A stretch of 10,580 nt of DNA. Origin: Candidatus Woykebacteria bacterium RBG_13_40_15 (lineage in GTDB: Bacteria > Patescibacteria > Microgenomatia > Woykebacterales > RBG-16-39-9b). The notes below the pieces were generated by a model that saw only the letters and a program-made list of their open reading frames with translations, had not been told where the DNA came from and did no database searches. The stretch covers positions 1 through 10,580 of the forward strand of contig MHCP01000022.1 of the NCBI GenBank assembly GCA_001816655.1, given 5' to 3'. Positions 1 through 4,542 of the stretch are shown piece after piece; position 1 is the first letter of the stretch, and each line of letters opens with the position of its first letter. The position numbers were made by a program, and so were the translations under genes.

Positions 1-52
1 TCGGCGCTGGAGCCGGATTTGGAGTTACTGGTTGAACAGTTTCTTCGGGCAT
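1..52 (-). CDS. 5' end of a leftward gene of unknown function (partial)
   Basis: Only the first 17 codons are in the window. They read MPEETVQPVTPNPAPAP, a proline- and glutamate-rich N-terminus with no recognisable domain. Start choice: ATG at 52-50, with a TATAAA -10 box eight bases upstream (61-66, minus strand), the spacing seen at the other leaderless starts in this window. There is no Shine-Dalgarno sequence. The gene diverges from the response regulator at 192, so the two share a 139-bp intergenic region. The plus strand is also open here (codons 1-54, ending in TAG), so the tail of a rightward gene is an alternative. Its sequence is less convincing and nothing else supports it. Confidence 0.5.
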   Translation of the reverse strand, partial: MPEETVQPVTPNPAPAP

Positions 53-60
53 AGTTTTAC

Positions 61-66
61 TTTATA
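61..66 (-). promoter_or_regulatory. -10 box of the leftward gene at 52
   Basis: TATAAA on the minus strand, 8 bases before the ATG at 52. A second candidate, TATACT, lies at 70-75. No good -35 is visible. With the nearer box the transcript would start within about 2 bases of the ATG. Confidence 0.4.
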
Positions 67-149
67 AAAAGTATACCAGATTATTTATCCAAAAAACCAC
101 TGCCAAAAATGTTTATTCAGCGTAAAAATAGTTTCTATTATTTAAGCCG

Positions 150-182
150 TTTCTCAGCAAATTTTCAGCTTGTGTGTATAAT
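150..182 (+). promoter_or_regulatory. Promoter of the two-component operon with an 11-bp direct repeat
   Basis: Seen: TCTCAG at 152-157 and TTTCAG at 163-168, exactly 11 bp apart, then a perfect TATAAT at 177-182. The position 17 bp upstream of the -10 (TCAGCA) does not resemble a -35 and falls inside the repeat region. Known: OmpR/PhoB-family regulators bind direct repeats of about 11 bp that replace or overlap a poor -35. Inferred: this is an activator-dependent, probably autoregulated promoter. The start codon at 192 lies nine bases after the -10, so the mRNA has a leader of only about 2-3 bases. Confidence 0.65.
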
Positions 183-191
183 ATCTAGACG

Positions 192-905
192 ATGAGGGTC
201 TTGGTCGTTGAGGACGAACACAAAATTGCAAACTCGATAAAAAAGGGTCTTGAGCAAGAATCCTACGCTGTTGATGCGGCCTATGATGGAACAGACGGTT
301 TTGATTTGGCTGCGGTTGAAGAATACGACTGCATAATTCTTGATTTAATGCTACCAGGAATGGACGGAGTTGAAGTTTGCAAAAAGCTTCGGCAAGAAGA
401 GCAGATCCACACCCCCATCCTCATGCTTACTGCTAAGGGTCAGCTAAACGACAGGGTCGAAGGGCTAAACGCCGGAGCTGATGATTATTTGGTCAAACCG
501 TTTGCATTTGCAGAACTTTTAGCTAGAATCAAAGCTTTGACCCGACGACCAAAAAACGGCTTAGGAACCACACTAACCGTGGGCGATTTAAGCCTCAACA
601 CACTTAACTTTGAAGTAAAACGTTCTGGAAAACAGATTCAACTATCAAAAAAAGAATTCTCTCTACTTGAGTATTTATTAAGAAATACGGGTAAGATTAT
701 TACTAAGAACCAGATTATAAATCATGTTTGGGATTACGATGCCGATGTATTACCAAACACCGTTGAAGTGTATATTGGGTATCTGCGAGATAAAATAGAT
801 AAACCCTTCAAAGAACCATCGTTAATAAAAACGGTGCGGGGTTTTGGGTATAAAATTGAGAATAAAATCCCAATTTTGCGTAAACTAAAAATCGAGGATA
901 AATAA
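192..905 (+). CDS. OmpR/PhoB-family response regulator
   Basis: This is a 237-residue DNA-binding response regulator. Residues 1-118 are the receiver domain: the acidic pair E7/D8, phospho-acceptor D51 in the LDLMLPGMDG segment, switch residue T80 and K102 in the VKPF motif are all present. Residues 125-222 form the winged-helix effector domain, with KKEFSLLEYLLRN and the recognition/wing region ending in TVRGFGYKI. About 15 basic residues follow the usual end. The start is firm because MRVLVVEDE is the canonical N-terminus. There is no Shine-Dalgarno sequence and the -10 box ends nine bases upstream, so translation is probably leaderless. The stop overlaps the kinase start by one base (TAATG). 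Likely targets are its own promoter (boxes at 152 and 163) and the ABC exporter promoter (boxes at 4501 and 4512). The inducing signal cannot be read from the sequence. Confidence 0.95.
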   Translation: MRVLVVEDEHKIANSIKKGLEQESYAVDAAYDGTDGFDLAAVEEYDCIILDLMLPGMDGVEVCKKLRQEEQIHTPILMLTAKGQLNDRVEGLNAGADDYLVKPFAFAELLARIKALTRRPKNGLGTTLTVGDLSLNTLNFEVKRSGKQIQLSKKEFSLLEYLLRNTGKIITKNQIINHVWDYDADVLPNTVEVYIGYLRDKIDKPFKEPSLIKTVRGFGYKIENKIPILRKLKIEDK

Positions 906-1900
906 TGTTTCATTCAGCGCGGATTAAATTAACACTTTGGTATCTCCTAATAATCATGGCTATCTCTGTCCTTTTTAGCCTGACCATTTACCGTTTTCAA
1001 GTAACTGAATCGGAAAGAATACTACTGCGTCAAAGGGTGGGAATTGAAAGAGGCGGTTTTTTGCGTCCTGGTTTTGGTCCGCCCGAGCTTGAACCGGAAA
1101 TTTTAAAAGAGGCGCAACGCAGGTTAATGCTAAACCTTATTCTTATAAATCTAGGTGTATTAATAATATCCGGCGGTGCTGCTTATTTTCTTGCTGGTCG
1201 GACTTTGAAACCGATTGAAAAAGCGCTAGAGAATCAAAAACGGTTTGTCGCCGATGCTTCTCATGAACTGCGTACTCCGCTGACAACGATGAAAACGGAA
1301 TTAGAAGTTAATTTGCGAAGTAAGGGCCTTGTCGAAGAAGCCAAAAAAATCTTGGAAAGCAATCTCGAAGAAGTGGATAAACTTGGCTACCTTTCCGATA
1401 AACTTCTTCGCCTTAGCTGTTACGAGCAAAAAGAAGGATTGTCTTTTACGAGCATTTCGTTGAAAGAAGCCCTTGAGGAAGCGGTTGAAAAACATACCAG
1501 CCTTGCAAAGTCGAAGAAAATCGAAATCGTTAAGGATTTGGAAGAAGTAGGCATTCAGGGAGATTTTGCTGCCTTAGTCGAAGCTTTTGGCACAATGCTT
1601 GACAATGCGGTTAAATACAGTCCCAAAGAAAGTAAGGTAAATGTTGATCTCCAAAGCAAAGATGGCAAAGCGGTTGTTATGATCCAGGATTCTGGAGTTG
1701 GTATCAAGGCAAGCGAGCTCCCCCACATCTTCGATCGTTTCTATCGAGCGGATACCTCCCGGACAAAAGAAAAAGTCACAGGTTTCGGTCTTGGACTCTC
1801 AATCGCCAGGGCCGCCGTCGAAAAACACCACGGAAAAATCGAAGTCGTAAGTACTCCAGGAAAAGGATCTACTTTTACCGTAATACTTCCTACTGCATAG
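905..1900 (+). CDS. Membrane sensor histidine kinase, partner of the upstream response regulator
   Basis: This 331-residue kinase has two membrane helices (about 8-30 and 75-97) around a short extracytoplasmic loop of about 45 residues. No clear HAMP domain is visible: the second helix is followed by only about 20 residues before the dimerisation domain. The H-box ASHELRTPL has H120 as the phosphorylated histidine. The ATPase domain shows the N-box around N234, the G1 box DSGVGI at 262-267, the F-box FDRFYR at 276-281 and the G2 box GFGLGLSI at 293-300, so all catalytic elements are intact. It is translationally coupled to the regulator by a TAATG overlap. The loop carries a Gly/Pro/Phe-rich stretch (GFLRPGFGPPE) that resembles the tail of the secreted protein encoded next. 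The ligand is unknown. The small loop suggests sensing at or near the membrane. Confidence 0.95.
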   Translation: MFHSARIKLTLWYLLIIMAISVLFSLTIYRFQVTESERILLRQRVGIERGGFLRPGFGPPELEPEILKEAQRRLMLNLILINLGVLIISGGAAYFLAGRTLKPIEKALENQKRFVADASHELRTPLTTMKTELEVNLRSKGLVEEAKKILESNLEEVDKLGYLSDKLLRLSCYEQKEGLSFTSISLKEALEEAVEKHTSLAKSKKIEIVKDLEEVGIQGDFAALVEAFGTMLDNAVKYSPKESKVNVDLQSKDGKAVVMIQDSGVGIKASELPHIFDRFYRADTSRTKEKVTGFGLGLSIARAAVEKHHGKIEVVSTPGKGSTFTVILPTA

Positions 1901-1910
1901 CTCTTAAGCA

Positions 1911-1935
1911 TTTTCTCAGATAAATTTATTAAACT
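1911..1935 (+). promoter_or_regulatory. TCTCAG-containing candidate regulator site before the DUF2680-like gene
   Basis: TTTTCTCAGA followed by an AT-rich half, 11 bases after the kinase stop. It carries the TCTCAG core found before the response regulator and the ABC exporter. It also matches 21 of 25 bases of the segment at 8336-8360, with only transitions differing. No clear -10 can be assigned; CATTAT at 1950-1955 is the best candidate and would start the RNA next to the hairpin at 1963. Confidence 0.35.
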
Positions 1936-1962
1936 ACGGTTTGTTAACACATTATTAAGAAA

Positions 1963-1991
1963 CCCTCCTACGCTCCTAGAGCTTCGGAGGG
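1963..1991 (+). promoter_or_regulatory. Hairpin covering the GGAGG ribosome-binding sequence
   Basis: CCCTCC (1963-1968) pairs with GGAGGG (1986-1991), and GCTC (1972-1975) pairs with GAGC (1979-1982) around a CTA loop. The two helices are separated by a small internal loop (TAC against TTC). GGAGG at 1986-1990 is a Shine-Dalgarno match seven bases before a GTG at 1998, so the fold would hide it. No T-run follows, so it is not an ordinary terminator. It may be a translational control element or a copy of a palindromic intergenic repeat. Confidence 0.5.
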
Positions 1992-2009
1992 CGAAGGGTG
2001 GTGAAAGAC

Positions 2010-2438
2010 ATGAAAAGTTTACTAATTGCAGTCGCGGCTCTTGCTCTCGGGGCAACGCTTGGGGTTGCTGGTCTAAACAGCATTCGTGCGGCGACAGATT
2101 CAAGTGGTTCTTCGCTCGTTGAGAACTTGGCAGAAAAGTTTAATGTTTCGACTGATGAGGTAAAAGGTGTATTCGAACAGACCCGTGAAGAACGACAAGC
2201 GGAGATGAAGAAACAGGTGGAGGAAAATCTTGCTCAGGCTGTGAAAGACGGTAAGATCACGCAGGAACAAAAAGAAACTATCCAAGCCAAGCAGTCTGCA
2301 ATAGAAAAGAAAATGGAAGAAGTAAGAAGCTTGCGGCAAGATCTACACGACTGGGCAGATGAAAATGATGTTGATCTTAGCGAGATCATGCCGAGCAAAG
2401 GCTTTGGTGGTCACGGTCCAAGAGGATTTGGTATGTAG
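2010..2438 (+). CDS. Small secreted helical protein, DUF2680-like
   Basis: From the ATG at 2010 this is 142 residues. It has a signal peptide or membrane anchor (MKSLLIAVAALALGATLG..., likely cut near the SIRA/AT boundary). A charged, all-helical region of about 85 residues follows, including VENLAEKFNVSTDEVKGVF and a coiled-coil-like EKKMEEVRSLRQ stretch. The C-terminus is Gly/His-rich (GFGGHGPRGFGM). This pattern matches the DUF2680/YckD-like family of small exported proteins of unknown function; the assignment is by pattern, not by search. GTG codons at 1998 and 2001 are alternative in-frame starts. GGAGG at 1986 would serve 1998, but GGTGGTGA before the ATG at 2010 is the better-placed and unpaired site. 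It follows the two-component genes and may be controlled by them through the 1911 site. The Gly/His tail could bind metal (speculative). Confidence 0.75.
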   Translation: MKSLLIAVAALALGATLGVAGLNSIRAATDSSGSSLVENLAEKFNVSTDEVKGVFEQTREERQAEMKKQVEENLAQAVKDGKITQEQKETIQAKQSAIEKKMEEVRSLRQDLHDWADENDVDLSEIMPSKGFGGHGPRGFGM

Positions 2439-2454
2439 ACTACAGGTGGCAGAC

Positions 2455-2493
2455 ACAAAAAGCTCCTGATTACTCTCGCCAGGAGCTTTTTGT
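2455..2493 (+). terminator. Strong intrinsic terminator, likely bidirectional
   Basis: A perfect 14-bp stem: 2455-2468 (ending AGCTCCTG) pairs with 2480-2493 (starting CAGGAGCT) around an 11-base loop. The A-run on one side and T-run on the other lie within the stem, so it can act in both directions. It closes the DUF2680-like gene, whose stop is 17 bases upstream. Confidence 0.9.
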
Positions 2494-2495
2494 TT

Positions 2496-2582
2496 GGGGA
2501 AAACACTCCCCGAGTCTGACTCGATGGGAAGTAAGACTTCCCGAGTCTTGGATGAAACCTACCCTGGGTTAATCGAAGGTTT
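2496..2582. other. Cluster of competing hairpins between two convergent terminators
   Basis: Successive inverted repeats: GGGGA/TCCCC (2496-2500 with 2507-2511), CGAGTC/GACTCG (2511-2516 with 2518-2523), GGGAAG/CTTCCC (2526-2531 with 2537-2542) and AAACCT/AGGTTT (2555-2560 with 2577-2582). CCCGAGTCT occurs at both 2508-2516 and 2540-2548, so alternative pairings exist. CCC at 2508 can also extend the second helix by pairing with GGG at 2526. No open reading frame is evident. It may be a repeat remnant or a small structured RNA. Confidence 0.45.
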
Positions 2583-2597
2583 AGAATTCTCTGCCAA

Positions 2598-2620
2598 CAA
2601 AAAACTAGCTTATCAGCTAG
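2598..2620 (-). terminator. Intrinsic terminator of the leftward Ltp/SHOCT operon
   Basis: On the minus strand CTAGCT-GATA-AGCTAG (stem 2615-2620 with 2605-2610) is followed directly by TTTTTT and TGTT. It lies about 30 bases beyond the stop of the PH/SHOCT gene. Confidence 0.85.
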
Positions 2621-2651
2621 CCTCTTGTCCTTAATTGTTCTAGTAGGAACC

Positions 2652-3095
2652 CTACAAACCTAAAATTTGTTTCTTTTTCTGTTGAAATTCTTCTTCTGTA
2701 AGAATCCCTTTTTCCTTTAGCTCTGCGAGCTTCGATAGGTCGTCTAGGAAATTAGTTTCTTTAGGTTTGCTACCCTCACCAATCCGTTCCTCTATTAGTT
2801 TCTTTGCTTCTTCAAACTTCTCATTATTAGAGTAGAAATTTATACTATTTTCATCTCTTGTTGATTCAAAAAGCCCACTTTTTGCCTCTGAACCGCCCAT
2901 AAGTGTTAGCTGAATGTAACCTGCAGTCATGCCAGCCTTTTTAAGTTGGACTGCCACAATGCTTTTGTAGGGAATTGTTTTATCACCTCTCAAAAAGCCA
3001 CCACCTAGCAGAACCCCTTTTAAACCTCTTTTTATTATCACGCCTGTATCTGTTAGCATGAGCGTTCCGTTGTAACCTTTATATTCCTTTTCCAT
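2652..3095 (-). CDS. PH-like (DUF4429-type) domain protein with C-terminal SHOCT module
   Basis: This 147-residue soluble protein has two parts. Residues 1-102 look like a bacterial PH-like beta domain of the DUF4429 kind: GTLMLTDTGVIIKRG, IPYKSIVAVQLKKAG and GYIQLTLMGG are its typical strands. Residues about 117-145 are a SHOCT module, the short helical hairpin with the ELKEKGILTEEEF core that usually sits at protein ends and is thought to mediate oligomerisation. It is the second gene of the leftward operon, 47 bases after the Ltp protein gene, and is followed by a terminator. No Shine-Dalgarno sequence precedes its ATG, which is unlike its partner. Its SHOCT is nearly identical to the one at the N-terminus of the Ltp protein, so the two proteins may associate through it (inference). 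Function unknown. Confidence 0.85.
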   Translation of the reverse strand: MEKEYKGYNGTLMLTDTGVIIKRGLKGVLLGGGFLRGDKTIPYKSIVAVQLKKAGMTAGYIQLTLMGGSEAKSGLFESTRDENSINFYSNNEKFEEAKKLIEERIGEGSKPKETNFLDDLSKLAELKEKGILTEEEFQQKKKQILGL

Positions 3096-3142
3096 AAGTT
3101 ATTGTTTAGTCCAAGTGACACATCTTGTAGAATTGAAAATTA

Positions 3143-4120
3143 CTAATCATTAAGGTGTTGGATAGCGTAGTCTGCTTCTGCTGCTGTAAACTTCTCGCCA
3201 TATTCTGAAACAAGCTGGTCACGAATTGCTGATGGCGACAAGTGCAAATCGTTTTGGTAAGTTTTTGCTTTAGCAAGAGCATTTGCTTTCCAGTCGGCTT
3301 TGACATTGTCTATTGCGTATTGTGCAGCCTCTGCCTTAAATTGACCGCCGTACTCTGAAACCAATTGGTCATATACGCCTTTCTTTGACAAGTGCAAATC
3401 ATTAGCGTAGGTGGTAGCTTGAGCAAGTGCTGATTTGTACTCGGCTGGTACATCTGGCTTTTCTTCTTCTGCCTTCTGTTTAGTTTCTTCCTCAGCCTTT
3501 CGCTTTTCCTCTGCTGCTTTGGCTGCTTTTTCTTCCTCAGTAAGTTCTCTAGTCAATTTTCTAGACAGCTCTGCTGTTTTACCAGAGTTATTTGCTTCTA
3601 TCTTTATCTCATTAACACCTTCTTCGAGTGACAAAGAGTAGGTAAAGCTACCATCTTCTTTTACCTCTACAGTTTTGCCGTTGATTTTTAGTTCGGAAGA
3701 AGGTGGGTCAACTTTACCGGACAAACTGTATTCTGAACCAGTTACAGTTTTATCCGCTTCAAAATCGTTAAGTGTTATTACAGGAGTTTTAGCAAGAGCA
3801 GAGCTTACAATAGACCAGATAACTATCAAAGCAAAAAATCCTGTAATTCCCCATTTTATATTTTTGTGCCAATCAGTATATTTCCACATTAGGAATAGAC
3901 CAGCAGGGAAGAACAGGATAAGAAGGGCAATAATTCCAAGCGGTTTCTTATACCATTTTTCTCCCTTTACTGTTTTTTCTTCTGGTTGTTGGGGTTTATC
4001 CGCTTGGTTTGGGGAAAGTTGAAGCAGCTGTTCCTTTTTCTGTTGAAATTCTTCTTCGGTGATAATTCCTTTTTCCTTCAATTCTGATAATTTTGCCAGG
4101 TCGTCTAGGTTTTGTTCCAT
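3143..4120 (-). CDS. Membrane protein: SHOCT, membrane anchor, Ig-like domain, coiled coil and two Ltp repeats
   Basis: This 325-residue protein has, in order: a SHOCT module (5-33); a Pro-broken hydrophobic segment with a PAGLFLMWKYTDW motif (about 61-79) and a full helix (about 90-110); an Ig-like domain (about 113-190, NGKTVEVKEDGSFTYSLSL, of the Glucodextranase_B type); a charged Ala/Glu/Lys coiled coil (193-222); and two copies of the Ltp repeat (231-273 and 281-323) with shared NDLHLS and DQLVSEYG motifs. Ltp repeats occur in surface lipoproteins of Gram-positives, including the phage TP-J34 superinfection-exclusion protein that blocks DNA injection. If the first hydrophobic segment is re-entrant, SHOCT is inside and the Ig/Ltp part outside (inference). 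A perfect AAGGAGGTGAT precedes the ATG. It diverges from the C-like regulator, whose operator overlaps its promoter. A phage-exclusion role is plausible but unproven. Confidence 0.88.
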   Translation of the reverse strand: MEQNLDDLAKLSELKEKGIITEEEFQQKKEQLLQLSPNQADKPQQPEEKTVKGEKWYKKPLGIIALLILFFPAGLFLMWKYTDWHKNIKWGITGFFALIVIWSIVSSALAKTPVITLNDFEADKTVTGSEYSLSGKVDPPSSELKINGKTVEVKEDGSFTYSLSLEEGVNEIKIEANNSGKTAELSRKLTRELTEEEKAAKAAEEKRKAEEETKQKAEEEKPDVPAEYKSALAQATTYANDLHLSKKGVYDQLVSEYGGQFKAEAAQYAIDNVKADWKANALAKAKTYQNDLHLSPSAIRDQLVSEYGEKFTAAEADYAIQHLND

Positions 4121-4148
4121 AGAATCACCTCCTTCATTAAGTAATTGT

Positions 4149-4176
4149 GACTAATAGTCCGTAGACCAATAGTCAA
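4149..4176. promoter_or_regulatory. Tandem C-box operator between the C-like regulator and the Ltp operon
   Basis: Two palindromes: GACTAATAGTC at 4149-4159 (perfect) and GACCAATAGTC at 4164-4174 (one mismatch), separated by CGTA, so the repeat period is 15 bp. This matches the known C-box layout GACT-N3-AGTC-N4-GACT-N3-AGTC bound by dimers of restriction-modification controller proteins. From memory, the flanks (TGT before the first box, CAAC after the second) also resemble the C.Esp1396I operator. On the minus strand TTGACT at 4171-4176 is a -35 for the Ltp operon and overlaps the second box. On the plus strand the second box covers the position of the regulator's own -35. One site could thus activate the regulator and repress the Ltp operon. 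Confidence 0.8.
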
Positions 4177-4188
4177 CTTCGCACCCAT

Positions 4189-4194
4189 TATATT
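4189..4194 (+). promoter_or_regulatory. -10 box of the C-like regulator gene
   Basis: TATATT, five bases before the ATG at 4200; CATTAT at 4186-4191 is an overlapping alternative with an eight-base gap. Either gives a leaderless transcript. The -35 position falls in the second C-box and is poor, as expected for a promoter activated by the C protein. Confidence 0.55.
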
Positions 4195-4199
4195 AGCAA

Positions 4200-4421
4200 A
4201 TGTCAACAGAAACAAGCAACTTACTAAAAAGATTCGGTGAGAAGGTAAAAACTGAAAGAACTAAACTGGGTCTTTCACAGGAAGAACTTGGTTTTCAAAC
4301 TGGTCTTGACCGCACTTACATATCAGGAATTGAGCGTGGGCAAAGAAACCCTAGCTTAAGAAACATAGGAAAAATTGCGAGAGCACTGAAAGTTAAACTC
4401 CCAGAGCTTTTTGATTTTTAG
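4200..4421 (+). CDS. XRE-family helix-turn-helix regulator resembling R-M controller (C) proteins
   Basis: A 73-residue single-domain regulator, the usual size of controller proteins. It is a five-helix Cro/CI-type fold: FGEKVKTERTKLGLSQEEL gives helices 1-2 and LDRTYISGIERGQRNPSL gives the recognition helix and following turn. R38, T39, Y40 and R46 correspond to positions used for base contacts in characterised C proteins (alignment by eye). The call rests on three points together: size and sequence, a C-box pair immediately upstream, and a leaderless ATG, which is also known for several C genes. What is odd is that no restriction or methyltransferase gene is present. The divergent partner is the Ltp/SHOCT operon instead. 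A generic XRE repressor cannot be excluded on protein sequence alone. No clear terminator follows; a weak bulged stem lies near 4471-4494. Confidence 0.85.
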   Translation: MSTETSNLLKRFGEKVKTERTKLGLSQEELGFQTGLDRTYISGIERGQRNPSLRNIGKIARALKVKLPELFDF

Positions 4422-4500
4422 CCATCACATATACCTTTTTCCTTTTGAACCTAAATACCTACCTTGCCTATTCAGAACCCGGGAGATTCTTGAAATTTTC

Positions 4501-4534
4501 TCTCAGCTTTTTCTCAGGTCTTGGCTTCTAAAAT
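4501..4534 (+). promoter_or_regulatory. Promoter of the ABC exporter operon with two TCTCAG boxes
   Basis: TCTCAG at 4501-4506 and again at 4512-4517, exactly 11 bp apart, followed by a candidate -10 TAAAAT at 4529-4534 (TATAAG at 4534-4539 is less well placed). The same core and period occur upstream of the response regulator, though the second box is 17 bases from the -10 here and 14 there. No -35 is recognisable, which suggests dependence on an activator, most simply the OmpR-type regulator at 192. The exporter ATG at 4543 lies eight bases after the -10. Confidence 0.65.
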
Positions 4535-4542
4535 ATAAGCAG

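Noticed and set aside
3106..3306. 66-residue minus-strand frame
   Set aside because: It lies within the Ltp-repeat coding region in another frame and has no domain or start signal.
3435..4022. Plus-strand frames of 68 and 115 residues opposite the Ltp protein
   Set aside because: They are mirror images of the low-complexity coiled coil and Ig-like coding sequence, with no promoter or ribosome-binding site.
4471..4494. Weak terminator after the C-like regulator gene (TTCAGAA against TTCTTGAA with a bulge)
   Set aside because: The stem is short and bulged and the T-run behind it is broken. It could as well be part of the exporter control region.
4411..4542. N-terminal 44-codon extension of the exporter permease from ATG 4411
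   Set aside because: It overlaps the regulator gene and contains the TCTCAG promoter. The extension has no family resemblance, and the ATG at 4543 fits promoter and protein.
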